Below, in pieces: positions 9,120-17,281 of a DNA stretch of 50,869 nucleotides (position 1 is its first letter; each line of letters opens with the position of its first letter). The DNA is taken from assembly GCA_036377075.1 (NCBI GenBank), contig DASUZB010000010.1:1-50869 (forward strand). Reading direction: 5' to 3'. Below the pieces are notes generated by a model. The model ran no database searches and was not told where the DNA came from. It worked only from the letters and a program-made list of their open reading frames with translations. This DNA is from DASUZB01 sp036377075. Its GTDB lineage: Bacteria; Actinomycetota; CALGFH01. Position numbers and translations under genes: made by a program.

Positions 9120-10220
9120 ATGAGCGAGACCGCCCTGCCCGGCGACCCGGTCGACGCCGAGGACCTCCGCGCCCGCGTCGACCGGGCGCTGGTCGCGCTG
9201 CTCGACCGCGAGCTGGACGCGCTCGACTTCATGGACGGCGACCTAGACGTGGTCGCCGGGGTGCTGCGCCGCTTCGTGCTCGAGGGCGGCAAGCGGCTGC
9301 GGCCCGCCTTCGTCTGGTGGGGCTACCGCGGCGCCGGGGGGCAGCCGCGAGGGCCGCGCGCCGAGGCCATCGTGCGGGCCGCCTGCTCGGTGGAGCTGCT
9401 GCACGTCTGCGCCCTGATCCACGACGACATCATGGACGGCTCCGAGGTGCGCCGGGGCCGCCCGGCGATGCACGTCGAGTTCGCCGGCCTGCACCGGGGC
9501 TGGACCTGGCGGGGTGACCCGGCCGCGTTCGGCACCGGCGCGGCGGTGCTCATGGGCGACCTCGCCTTCACCTGGGCGGACACCGCGCTGGCGGAGGCGG
9601 GGCTGCCGGACGACCGGCTGGTGGCCGCGCTCAAGGTGTTCAACCGGCTGCGCTCGGAGCTGATGGGCGGCCAGTACCTCGACCTGCTGGAGGCCAGGCG
9701 GGGCTCCCCGGGCGAGGCGGCCGTGCGCCGGGTGCTGAACTACAAGTCGGGCAAGTACACCATCGAGCGGCCGCTGCACCTCGGCCTGGCCATGGCCGGC
9801 GGCCCAGCGGAGCTGGAGCGGCTGTACTCCGCCTACGGCCTGCCGCTCGGCGAGGCGTTCCAGCTCCGCGACGACGTCCTCGGGGTGTTCGGCAGCCCGG
9901 AGGTGACCGGCAAGCCGGCCGGCGACGACCTGCGCGAGGGCAAGGAGACCTACCTGGTGCTGCAGGCGCGGGCGCGCAGCGACCCCGCCGGGCGGCGCCT
10001 GCTCGAGGGCGCCCTCGGCGACGCCAAGCTGACCGACGAGGACGTGGAGGCGGTCAGGGAGGTGATCGCCGCCTCCGGGGCGCTGGCCCAGACCGAGGCC
10101 CGCGTCGCCACCCTGCTGGCCGAGGCGAAGGCGGCCCTGGCCGCCGCCGACGGCATCGACGAGCAGGCCCGCGCCGCCCTCGCGGCCCTGGCCGACCACG
10201 TCACCGACCGGAGCGCGTGA
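9120..10220 (+). CDS. crtE: Polyprenyl diphosphate synthase (geranylgeranyl diphosphate synthase-like)
   Basis: A 366-residue trans-isoprenyl diphosphate synthase that condenses isopentenyl diphosphate with allylic diphosphates. The first aspartate-rich motif is DDIMD (D102, D103, D106) followed by RRGRPAMH. The second is RDDVLGVFG with the actinobacterial TGKPAGDD continuation, and EGGKRLRP near residue 55 binds the homoallylic substrate. Length is normal for the family. An AGAAAGGA lies rather far (about 13 bases) before ATG 9120. crtI starts five bases after the stop, so the product is most likely geranylgeranyl diphosphate for carotenoids. Chain length is inferred from context only. Confidence 0.9.
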   Translation: MSETALPGDPVDAEDLRARVDRALVALLDRELDALDFMDGDLDVVAGVLRRFVLEGGKRLRPAFVWWGYRGAGGQPRGPRAEAIVRAACSVELLHVCALIHDDIMDGSEVRRGRPAMHVEFAGLHRGWTWRGDPAAFGTGAAVLMGDLAFTWADTALAEAGLPDDRLVAALKVFNRLRSELMGGQYLDLLEARRGSPGEAAVRRVLNYKSGKYTIERPLHLGLAMAGGPAELERLYSAYGLPLGEAFQLRDDVLGVFGSPEVTGKPAGDDLREGKETYLVLQARARSDPAGRRLLEGALGDAKLTDEDVEAVREVIAASGALAQTEARVATLLAEAKAALAAADGIDEQARAALAALADHVTDRSA

Positions 10221-10224
10221 GGCG

Positions 10225-11712
10225 GTGAGCCCGCCGACGGTGGTGGTGGGCGCCGGCCTCGCCGGCCTGTCCAGCGCCATCCACCTGGCCGCGGCCGGCC
10301 GCGAGGTGGTCGTGCTGGAGGCCGCCGGCGTGCCGGGGGGCCTGTGCGGCAGCGCCACGGTGGGCGGCTACCGCTTCGACACCGGCCCCACCGTGCTGAC
10401 CATGCCCGAGGTGGTCGCGGCGACCGTCGGCGCCGCCGGCGAGGAGCTGGACGACTGGCTGGAGCTGGTGCCGCTCGACCCCTGCTACCGGATCGGCTTC
10501 CACGACGGCTCGCACCTGGACGTGGTGCCCGGGGCCGAGCGCATGGCCGCGGCGGTGGAGCGCCTCGCCGGTCCCGGGGAGGCGGCGCGCTACCTGGCCT
10601 TCCGCGGCCACCTCGCGGCGCTGTTCGAGGTCGCGTGGCCGACCTTCGTCGAGCGCGACCAGCGCCGCCTCGGCGACCTGCTGCGGCCGCTCGCCCTGGC
10701 GCGGGTCGCCGCGCTCGGCGGCTTCCGCCGCCTGCACAGCCTGGTCGCCACCCACCTGACCGACTGGCGGCTGCGCCGCGCCCACACCTTCCAGGCGCTG
10801 TACGTGGGGCTGTCGCCGTTCGACGCGCCCGGCGTCTACGCGGTGGTGCCCTACATGGACACGGTCGCCGGGGTGGTGTTCCCGCGCCGCGGCGGCGTGC
10901 ACGCCCTGCCGCAGGCGCTCGCCGGGGTGGCCGAGAAGGCCGGGGCGGAGCTGCGCTTCGGCGCGCGCGTCGAGCGGGTCGAGGCCGGCGCCGACGGGGT
11001 CACGGGCGTGCGGCTCGCCTCCGGCGAGCGCCTCGCCGCCCGCGACGTCGTGGTCACCGCCGACCTGCCGCGCGCCTACGCCGAGCTGCTGCCGCGCGCG
11101 GCGCGCGACTGGCGCCTGCGGCGCCGGCTCCGGTTCGCGCCCTCCTGCTACCTGGTCCACTTCGGGCTGCCGCGGCGGCTCGACGGGCAGGCGCACCACA
11201 CCCTGCACCTGGGCCGCGACTACAAGGGCGACTTCGAGGCGCTGACCCGCCGCGGGCGGGTCCAGCCGGACCCGAGCCTGCTGGTCACCTACCCGACCAC
11301 CGAGGACCCGGAGGCGGCCCCGCCCGGCCACGCCACCCTCTCGGTGCTGGAGCCGACCGCCAACGCCACCCACGGCCACGACTGGGCCAGGCTCGGACCG
11401 CTGCTGCGCGAGCGCCTGCTGGCCCGCCTCGCCCGGCTCGGCTACGGCGACCTTGGCGGCGACGCGGAGGTCGAGCTGGCGACCGACCCCGCCGGCTGGG
11501 CCGCGCTGGGCCTGTCGGGCGGCACCCCCTTCTCGCTCGACCACCGCCTCACCCAGAGCGCCTGGTTCCGGCCCGCCGGCGCCTGCCCGACCGTGCCGGG
11601 CCTGTTCTTCGCCGGCGCCGGCACGGTCCCCGGCGTCGGCGTGCCGATGGTGCTGATCTCGGGCCGCCTGGCGGCCGAGCGGGTGCTCGCCCGCGACCGG
11701 CCGCGCGGATGA
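10225..11712 (+). CDS. crtI: Phytoene desaturase (CrtI-type FAD amine oxidase family)
   Basis: A 495-residue flavoprotein of normal family length. The N-terminal dinucleotide fold VVVGAGLAGLSSAIHLA ends in VVVLEA, the family GGxCG loop follows (GGLCGS), and the C-terminal FAD signature reads FFAGAGTVPGVGVPMVLISG. It introduces double bonds into phytoene on the way to lycopene and is membrane-associated in characterised relatives. GTG 10225 is five bases after the crtE stop with a GAGG in the crtE tail, which makes the two an operon. Other CrtI-like desaturases or ketolases of carotenoids share this fold, so the exact substrate is inferred from crtE. The stop overlaps the next ATG as ATGA. Confidence 0.9.
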   Translation: MSPPTVVVGAGLAGLSSAIHLAAAGREVVVLEAAGVPGGLCGSATVGGYRFDTGPTVLTMPEVVAATVGAAGEELDDWLELVPLDPCYRIGFHDGSHLDVVPGAERMAAAVERLAGPGEAARYLAFRGHLAALFEVAWPTFVERDQRRLGDLLRPLALARVAALGGFRRLHSLVATHLTDWRLRRAHTFQALYVGLSPFDAPGVYAVVPYMDTVAGVVFPRRGGVHALPQALAGVAEKAGAELRFGARVERVEAGADGVTGVRLASGERLAARDVVVTADLPRAYAELLPRAARDWRLRRRLRFAPSCYLVHFGLPRRLDGQAHHTLHLGRDYKGDFEALTRRGRVQPDPSLLVTYPTTEDPEAAPPGHATLSVLEPTANATHGHDWARLGPLLRERLLARLARLGYGDLGGDAEVELATDPAGWAALGLSGGTPFSLDHRLTQSAWFRPAGACPTVPGLFFAGAGTVPGVGVPMVLISGRLAAERVLARDRPRG

Positions 11713-11786
11713 CCGCCGGGAAGGTCGCCCATCGCTACGACGAGCGGGCCAGCTTCGAGCTGGTCTCGCGCACGCCGGAGCGCTGA
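11709..11786 (+). CDS. 25-codon stub after crtI, possible remnant of a third carotenoid gene
   Basis: An ATG overlaps the crtI stop (ATGA), the usual signature of translational coupling. The frame runs only 25 codons (TAGKVAHRYDERASFELVSR and four more residues) before TGA, three bases short of the convergent nuclease gene. Phytoene synthase often follows crtI in such operons, but the peptide does not match the start of CrtB convincingly. It may be a truncated gene or a spurious frame. Confidence 0.3.
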   Translation: MTAGKVAHRYDERASFELVSRTPER

Positions 11787-11789
11787 GCG

Positions 11790-12767
11790 TCAGTCGGGAA
11801 GCTGGAAGGTCGCGACGACGGCGGCGTGGTCCGAGCCGGGCTTGCCGACCTCCCGGTGCGGGTCCACGCCGAGCGACCGCAGCGCCGGCCCGGCCGTCGC
11901 GGTGGTCACCGCCGGCAACGGGCCGAGCAGCGCGCGGCTGGCGAAGACGTGGTCGATCAGCTCCCGCCGGCCCTGGAAGATCCGGCTGAAGCGCCGCTCG
12001 GCGGGGATCTGCTCGGCCAGGTTCCACATCCGCTGGGCGTCGCCGCGGTCCGGCTGGGCGAACCCGGCGGTCTGCAGCTCCGAGCCGGGAGGGCCTTGCA
12101 GCAGCTGCGTGGTGGCCGCGTCGACGCCGTCGTTGAGGTCGCCGCACAGCAGCACCGCCTCGGCGGCGCCGGCCAGCAGCTCGGTCAGGTGGGCGCGCAG
12201 CGTGACCGCCTCGGCGGCGCGCAGCCCGAGCGCGTAGGCGGCGAAGCGGGCGCGTTCGTCCTCGTCGCGGGGGAAGTGGCGGCCGCCGGGGAAGGTCAGC
12301 AGCTTCGACTTCAGGTGGGCGGTGACCACGGTGACCTGGTGGCCGTCGACGGTGACGGTGGCCTGCAGGGCGCCGCGGCCCATGTGGTCCTGCCGCGGCG
12401 GCTGGGCGGCCGCGGCGGCGGGCGGGTCGCCGACCTGGACCGAGGCCAGGCCCTTCGGGAACTGGTGGAGCTGCACCAGGTCCTGCACGGGCAGGCGGCT
12501 GAGCAGCGCCACCCGGATGCCACGGCCGTCGGGGTTGTCGGACACCGCAAGGTGGGTCAGCGGGTGGCTGAGCAGCGCCTGCAGCGGCTCCAGCACCGGG
12601 CGCGGGCCGACCTCCTGCAGGGCCAGCACGTCGGGCTGCTGCGCGTCGATCACCGCGACGAGGGAGGCCAGCTTGGCGTCCATGGCCTCGGCCGTCGGCG
12701 GGCCGCTCTCGCTGCCGACCGGCAACAGGTTCTGCACGTTCCAGGTCATCAGCCGAAACGCCGCCAC
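11790..12767 (-). CDS. Endonuclease/exonuclease/phosphatase family protein
   Basis: A 325-residue protein of the DNase I-like fold. Signature elements in order are MTWNVQNL near the start, ALQEVG (metal-binding Glu), TAHLKSK, LCGDLND, and the C-terminal GSDHAAVVATF holding the catalytic Asp-His pair. GTG 12767 is chosen because GGAGGT sits six bases upstream; the reading from 12881 adds a leader without protein character. There is no signal peptide in this version, so it is probably cytoplasmic. The substrate may be nucleic acid or a phosphoester. It converges on the crtI end and follows the acetyltransferase gene on the same strand by about 140 bases. Confidence 0.88.
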   Translation of the reverse strand: MAAFRLMTWNVQNLLPVGSESGPPTAEAMDAKLASLVAVIDAQQPDVLALQEVGPRPVLEPLQALLSHPLTHLAVSDNPDGRGIRVALLSRLPVQDLVQLHQFPKGLASVQVGDPPAAAAAQPPRQDHMGRGALQATVTVDGHQVTVVTAHLKSKLLTFPGGRHFPRDEDERARFAAYALGLRAAEAVTLRAHLTELLAGAAEAVLLCGDLNDGVDAATTQLLQGPPGSELQTAGFAQPDRGDAQRMWNLAEQIPAERRFSRIFQGRRELIDHVFASRALLGPLPAVTTATAGPALRSLGVDPHREVGKPGSDHAAVVATFQLPD

Positions 12768-12903
12768 CGTCCACCTCCACCTCGTACCCGGCCGCGTCCG
12801 TGCGGCGCTTCCTGGGTAGCTTGCGCCCGTCAAGCCGACGCTCCAAGCGGCAAGCTGGTGGCCGGGGCAAAAAGCTCGCAAGAGGTCGGCGCGGCGGCCC
12901 GCG

Positions 12904-13653
12904 TCAGTCGGGGTGGATGAACTTCACGTAGCGGCCGAGGTCCTCGAAGCCGAGCCGGCGGTAGAGCTCCTTGGGCCAGTCCTCGGCGTCGGCCACCAGG
13001 AAGGCGAAGTCGCAGCCGGCCAGGCGCGCCTCCTCGAGCGCGCGCAGCACCAGCGCGCTGGCGTAGCCGCGGCCGCGGTGCTCGGGAAGGGTGGCGACGT
13101 CCTCGACCTGGGCCGTGCGGCCGTCGTGGTAGAGGTCGGCGTACGCGGCCACCTCGCCGTCGACCACCACGGCGAGGAAGCGCGCCGTGACCGCCCTGGC
13201 GATGGCGAGCTTCGCGTCGAGCAGCTGCTCGACCACCTCGGGGGTCGCCCACGGGTAGCCGGCGAGCTCGCGGCGGTGCGCCGGCCGCAGCAACGCCTCG
13301 TCGACCTCGCGGACCAGGCCGGTGTCGGCGGTCCTGGTGGCCGGCCGGCGGTGCGCCATCACCAGCCCGCGGTGGACCTTCCAGCCGTGCCGCTCGAAGC
13401 CCGGGGCGAGCCGCTCCCCGGTGGCCTCGTCGCGCACCATGACCTCGGGCCGCCCGAGCCGGGCCGCCTCGGCGACCAGGTCGCCGGCCGCGACCGTGGC
13501 GGGAAGGCGGTCCAGCAGCAGGTAGTTCGAGTCGTAGCGCAGCGGCAGGGCGTCGTGGAAGACCGCCACGCCGAAGCGGGAGGGCTCGCTGCGCTCGCCG
13601 CGCATGTCGCCCTCGAGGAGGAACTCGTAGGCTCGGTCGAGCTGGTCGTTCAC
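12904..13653 (-). CDS. GNAT-family N-acetyltransferase
   Basis: A 249-residue protein with an N-terminal GNAT-like half of unclear function and a C-terminal GNAT domain. The acetyl-CoA motif A reads VEDVATLPEHRGRGYASAL, matching the R/Q-x-x-G-x-G/A pyrophosphate loop, and the C-terminal YRRLGFEDLGRYVKFIHP is the usual last strand pair. GTG 13653 has a GAGG four bases upstream and a purine-rich run before it. The acceptor is unknown. It is divergent from the ABC exporter operon, whose consensus promoter lies about 100 bases away. Confidence 0.88.
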   Translation of the reverse strand: MNDQLDRAYEFLLEGDMRGERSEPSRFGVAVFHDALPLRYDSNYLLLDRLPATVAAGDLVAEAARLGRPEVMVRDEATGERLAPGFERHGWKVHRGLVMAHRRPATRTADTGLVREVDEALLRPAHRRELAGYPWATPEVVEQLLDAKLAIARAVTARFLAVVVDGEVAAYADLYHDGRTAQVEDVATLPEHRGRGYASALVLRALEEARLAGCDFAFLVADAEDWPKELYRRLGFEDLGRYVKFIHPD

Positions 13654-13744
13654 GATTCCTCGGTCCCCCTCCCAAGGCGCGGCCGGCCGCCACCGTACCC
13701 CGGCGCCGGCCGGCGCACGACGCGTCTTCCCACGGCCCGGAGCC

Positions 13745-13772
13745 TTGACACACATTTCACCGAGCGTAGAAT
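13745..13772 (+). promoter_or_regulatory. Consensus sigma-70 promoter of the ABC exporter operon
   Basis: TTGACA at 13745-13750 and TAGAAT at 13767-13772 with a 16-base spacer are nearly perfect -35 and -10 boxes. Transcription would begin near 13780, about 30 bases before the GTG at 13811. Confidence 0.75.
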
Positions 13773-13792
13773 TCATTAGGCGTTGAAATGAA
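13753..13792 (+). promoter_or_regulatory. Inverted repeats over the -10 region, candidate TetR operator
   Basis: CATTTCA (13753-13759) and TGAAATG (13784-13790) form a perfect 7-bp inverted repeat around the -10 box. A second pair, TTCATT (13772-13777) and AATGAA (13787-13792), overlaps it over the likely start point. The location suits a repressor site for the TetR protein encoded last in this operon; that assignment is inference. Confidence 0.45.
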
Positions 13793-13810
13793 CCGAGGAG
13801 GGAGGGCGCC

Positions 13811-14893
13811 GTGCTGGCGATGGTGATCAAGGAGTTCCGGCAGCTGCGCCGGGACCGCCGCACGCTGGCCATGCTGATCGTGATGCCGCTGGTGCTGCTG
13901 GTGGTGTTCGGCTACGCGGCCAGCTTCGACGTGCCGGACGTGCGCACCGTGGTGGTCGGTCCCGCCGCCGACCAGGCCGCCGGGCGCCTGCCCGGCCGGC
14001 TCGACGTGGTCGACGTGCGGCCCGGCGACGGCCGCGCCGAGGCGGTCGCCACCCTGCGCGACGGCGAGGCCACCGTGGCCGTGGTCACCGGCGCCCAGCC
14101 GGCCGTGCTGATCGACGGCGCCGACCTGTTCGGCGCCCGCGCGGCGGTGCAGGCGCTCAGCAGCGCCGCGCCGGGTGCCGGCGGCCCAGGCCAGTCGGTG
14201 CCGCGGCCCGAGGTGCTGTTCAACCCCGGCCTGGAGACGCCGGTGATCATGGTGCCCGGCCTGGTCGGCATCATCCTGGTGTTCGTCGGCACGCTGGCGA
14301 CCAGCCTCGGGGTGGTGCGCGAGCGCCAGAGCGGCACCATGGAGCAGCTCGCGGTGATGCCGCTGCGACCCCGTGACGTCTTCCTCGGCAAGGTGCTGCC
14401 CTACTTCGGGGTGGCCACGGTCGACCTGGTGGTGGTCGTCGGGGCCGGGATCCTCCTGTTCGACGTGCCGTTCCGCGGCTCGCCGGCGGTGTTCGCGCTG
14501 GGCGCGCTGCTGTTCCTGTTCGTCACCCTGGGGCTCGGCGTGCTGATCTCCTCGGTGTCGGAGAACCAGGGCCAGGCCATCCAGCTCGCGCTCATGACCC
14601 TGCTCCCCCAGGTGCTGCTGTCCGGGCTGATCTTCCCCCTGTCGGCGATGGCTGCCGGGGTCCGCTGGCTCGGCTACGTCCTGCCGCTCACCTACTTCAT
14701 CCAGATCAGCCGTGGCGTGATGGTGCGCGGCACGCCGCTGGCGGCGCTGGGCGTGCCGCTGGCCGCCCTCGCCGTGCTCGGCCTGGTGGTGTTCACCCTC
14801 GCGGTGGTCCGCTTCCGGCGCGACCTGGCCCCGGCGGGCCGCGGCGGCGAGGTCCAGGCGCAGCCGGCCCCGGTCGCCGGGGGTGCCAGGTGA
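13811..14893 (+). CDS. ABC-2 type transporter permease (YbhS/YbhR-like)
   Basis: A 360-residue integral membrane protein. The N-terminus (KEFRQLRRDRRTLAMLIVMP) and following transmembrane helix match ABC-2 permeases such as E. coli YbhS/YbhR. A large extracytoplasmic domain (about residues 38-145) is followed by five hydrophobic segments, with the typical ERQSGTMEQLAVMPLRP cytoplasmic loop near residue 175. GTG 13811 follows GGAGGGAGGG. It is the only permease in the operon, so a homodimer is the simplest model. The stop overlaps the next start as GTGA. The substrate is unknown; YbhFSR relatives export drugs or cations. Confidence 0.9.
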   Translation: MLAMVIKEFRQLRRDRRTLAMLIVMPLVLLVVFGYAASFDVPDVRTVVVGPAADQAAGRLPGRLDVVDVRPGDGRAEAVATLRDGEATVAVVTGAQPAVLIDGADLFGARAAVQALSSAAPGAGGPGQSVPRPEVLFNPGLETPVIMVPGLVGIILVFVGTLATSLGVVRERQSGTMEQLAVMPLRPRDVFLGKVLPYFGVATVDLVVVVGAGILLFDVPFRGSPAVFALGALLFLFVTLGLGVLISSVSENQGQAIQLALMTLLPQVLLSGLIFPLSAMAAGVRWLGYVLPLTYFIQISRGVMVRGTPLAALGVPLAALAVLGLVVFTLAVVRFRRDLAPAGRGGEVQAQPAPVAGGAR

Positions 14894-15765
14894 GCGCGCC
14901 GGAGCCGGGCGCCACCCGGGCGAGCTACGGGGTCGAGGACCTGACCGTGCGCTACCACGGCCGCGTGGCGGTGGCCGGGGTCGACCTGGAGGTCCCGGCC
15001 GGCGCGGTCACCGCGGTGGTCGGCGGGGACGGCGCGGGCAAGACCACCGTGCTGCGGGCGCTGGTCGGGGTGGTACGGCCGGCTGGCGGCCGGGTGCGGC
15101 GGCCCAGTGGCGCGCGCACCGGCTACCTGTCGGCCGGGCCGGGCGTCTGGCGCGACCTGACCGTGGACGAGAACCTCGCGTTCAGCGGCGCGGCCTACGG
15201 CCTCGGCGCCCGCGTCCAGCGCGAGCGGGCCGACCGGCTGCTCGAGCGGACCGGCCTGGCCGGTGCCCGCGACCGCCTCGCCGGCCAGCTCTCCGGCGGC
15301 ATGCGGCAGAAGCTGGCCCTCGCCATGGCCCTGCTGCACCAGCCGGAGCTGCTGGTGCTCGACGAGCCGACCACCGGCGTCGACCCGGTGAGCCGCGCCG
15401 AGCTGTGGCGGCTGGTGGCCGGCGCCGCGGCGGCGGGCACCGCCGTGGTCGCGGCCACCAGCTACCTGGACGAGGCCGAGCGCGCCGCCTCGGTGCTGGT
15501 CCTCGACCAGGGAGTGCCGCTGCTGGTCGGCGCGCCGGACGAGCTGGTCGCCGGCATGCCTGGCGTGCTGCTCGACGCGCCGGGGCGGCCGGGGTACGGC
15601 GTCTCCTGGCGCCACGGCGCGCGCTGGCGGGCCTGGGTGCGGGACGGCACCGTCCCGCCGGGGGCCGAGCCCGCGACGCCTGAGCTGGAGGACGCCGTGA
15701 TCGTCGCGGCCCTCGACCGGCGCGACCGCATGGCGGCCAACGGCCGGGAAGGGAGGGCGGCATGA
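14890..15765 (+). CDS. ABC transporter ATPase matching the first half of YbhF
   Basis: A 291-residue nucleotide-binding protein. Walker A is GGDGAGKTT, the signature LSGGMRQK and Walker B LLVLDEPTTGVD. The switch position reads AATSYLDEAE, with serine where a histidine is usual. As I recall E. coli YbhF, its first ATPase half has the same TSYLDEAE and a PDGAGKTT loop, and the C-terminal TPELEDAVI also has a counterpart there. GTG 14890 overlaps the permease stop and its own stop overlaps the next start (ATGA). It should pair with the following ATPase to form one consensus and one degenerate ATP site. Confidence 0.9.
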   Translation: MSAPEPGATRASYGVEDLTVRYHGRVAVAGVDLEVPAGAVTAVVGGDGAGKTTVLRALVGVVRPAGGRVRRPSGARTGYLSAGPGVWRDLTVDENLAFSGAAYGLGARVQRERADRLLERTGLAGARDRLAGQLSGGMRQKLALAMALLHQPELLVLDEPTTGVDPVSRAELWRLVAGAAAAGTAVVAATSYLDEAERAASVLVLDQGVPLLVGAPDELVAGMPGVLLDAPGRPGYGVSWRHGARWRAWVRDGTVPPGAEPATPELEDAVIVAALDRRDRMAANGREGRAA

Positions 15766-16664
15766 GCACGACCGCGACCGCGCCGCTGGCCGAGACACGC
15801 GGCGCCACCAGGCGCTTCGGCGCCTTCACCGCGGTCGACCGGGTGCAGGTCACCGTCCTGCCCGGCGAGGTGGTCGGCCTGCTCGGGGCGAACGGGGCGG
15901 GCAAGACCACCCTGATCCGCTGCCTCCTCGGGCTGATCCGGGTCAGCGACGGCGAGGTCCGGCTCTTCGGGCTGCCGCCGTCCAGGGCGACCAGGGCGCG
16001 GCTCGGCTACGTGCCGCAGGGCCTCGGGCTCTACGAGGACCTGACCGTGGCGGAGAACCTCGCCTTCACCGCCAGGGCGTTCGCCACGCGGGGCCACGGG
16101 GGGAACGGCGCGCCGCCGGCCGGCGACGAGGAGCTGGCGGCGGTGCGCGACCGGACGGTCGGCGACCTGCCGCTGGGGCTGCGCCGGCGGGTGGCGTTCG
16201 CGGCCGCGCTGGCGCACCGGCCCGACCTGCTGGTGCTCGACGAGCCCACCTCCGGGGTGGACGCCCTCGGGCGTGCCCGGCTGTGGGACACCATCAGGGA
16301 GGCGGCGGAGGCCGGCGCCGGCGTCCTGGTCACCACCCACCGGATGAGCGAGGCGGAGCAGTGCGACCGGCTGGTGGTGATGGCCGACGGGCGGGTGGTG
16401 GCCGAGGGCACCAAGGCCGAGATCGTCGGCGGGCGCGCCACCGTCGAGGTCGCCGCCGCGCGCTGGGAGGACGCCTTCGCCGCGCTGGAGCAGGCCGGGC
16501 TGGCGGTCGCGCTTGTCGGCCGCACCCTGCGCGTCCCGGGGGCGGGCCTCGACCAGGTCGGGGCGGCGCTGCGCGGCGCCGGGGTCGACGCGGCCGTCGG
16601 GACGGTCCCGGCCACCTTGGAGGAGACCTTCGTCGCCCTCGCCGCGGGCAGGGACGCGGCCTGA
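15762..16664 (+). CDS. ABC transporter ATPase matching the second half of YbhF
   Basis: A 300-residue nucleotide-binding protein. Walker A is GANGAGKTT, Walker B LLVLDEPTSGVD, and the switch histidine is present in VTTHRMSEAEQCDR. The signature reads LPLGLRRRVA rather than LSGGQ; the second half of YbhF also has LPLG at this place. The missing serine here and the missing histidine in the upstream ATPase complement each other. It is coupled to both neighbours (ATGA before, TGATG after). The C-terminal ~80 residues form the regulatory tail of ABC-2 ATPases. Confidence 0.9.
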   Translation: MSTTATAPLAETRGATRRFGAFTAVDRVQVTVLPGEVVGLLGANGAGKTTLIRCLLGLIRVSDGEVRLFGLPPSRATRARLGYVPQGLGLYEDLTVAENLAFTARAFATRGHGGNGAPPAGDEELAAVRDRTVGDLPLGLRRRVAFAAALAHRPDLLVLDEPTSGVDALGRARLWDTIREAAEAGAGVLVTTHRMSEAEQCDRLVVMADGRVVAEGTKAEIVGGRATVEVAAARWEDAFAALEQAGLAVALVGRTLRVPGAGLDQVGAALRGAGVDAAVGTVPATLEETFVALAAGRDAA

Positions 16665-17263
16665 TGGCGCGCACCGGGCGGCGGCCGGGCAGCAGCGGCA
16701 CCCGCGAGGCGATCCTGCGCGCCGCCACCGAGGAGTTCGGCGAGCACGGCTACGACGGGACCTCCATCCGCAACGTGGCGCGCCGCGCCGGGGTCGACGC
16801 CGCCCTGGTGCACCACTACTTCGGCCGCAAGCAGGACCTCTTCGTGGCTTCCCTGGACCTGCCGGTCAACCCGGCCGACATGGCCGCCTCGATGCTCGCC
16901 GAGGACCCGGAGGCGGCCGGGGAGCGGATCGTCGGCCTGTTCGTCTCGGTCTGGGACCACGGCGCCAACCGGCAGCCGCTGATGGCGCTGCTGCGCTCGG
17001 CCGTCACCAGCGAGCAGGCCGCCGCCATGCTGCGCGAGTTCGCCACCCGCGAGGTCTTCTCCCGGGTGGTGCACCGGCTCGACCGGCCCGACGCGCAGCT
17101 GCGCGCGAACCTGGTCGTCTCGCAGCTCATCGGCCTGGCGATGGCGCGCTACATCGTCAAGGTCGAGCCGCTCGCCTCGCTGTCCCCCGCCACGCTCGCC
17201 ATCGCCGTCGGCCCGACCCTGCAGCGCTACCTCACCGGCGACCTGGGTCGGCCCGCCCCGTAG
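16664..17263 (+). CDS. TetR family regulator of the exporter operon (CecR/YbiH-like context)
   Basis: A 199-residue TetR protein. The helix-turn-helix is in the first ~55 residues (TREAILRAATEEFGEHGYDG, then IRNVARRAGVDAALVHHYFG), followed by an all-helical ligand-binding domain. The ATG overlaps the ATPase stop as TGATG, so regulator and transporter are made together, which suits autoregulation at 13745-13792. In E. coli the YbhF operon is also controlled by a linked TetR protein (YbiH/CecR), though there it comes first. The inducer is unknown. The gene converges on the DUF4032 gene. Confidence 0.92.
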   Translation: MARTGRRPGSSGTREAILRAATEEFGEHGYDGTSIRNVARRAGVDAALVHHYFGRKQDLFVASLDLPVNPADMAASMLAEDPEAAGERIVGLFVSVWDHGANRQPLMALLRSAVTSEQAAAMLREFATREVFSRVVHRLDRPDAQLRANLVVSQLIGLAMARYIVKVEPLASLSPATLAIAVGPTLQRYLTGDLGRPAP

Positions 17264-17281
17264 CAGCGACCTGGTCGCCTG

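Noticed and set aside
11709..11786. The 25-codon frame as the start of phytoene synthase
   Set aside because: The residues do not match a CrtB N-terminus and the frame stops at once; it was kept only as a possible remnant.
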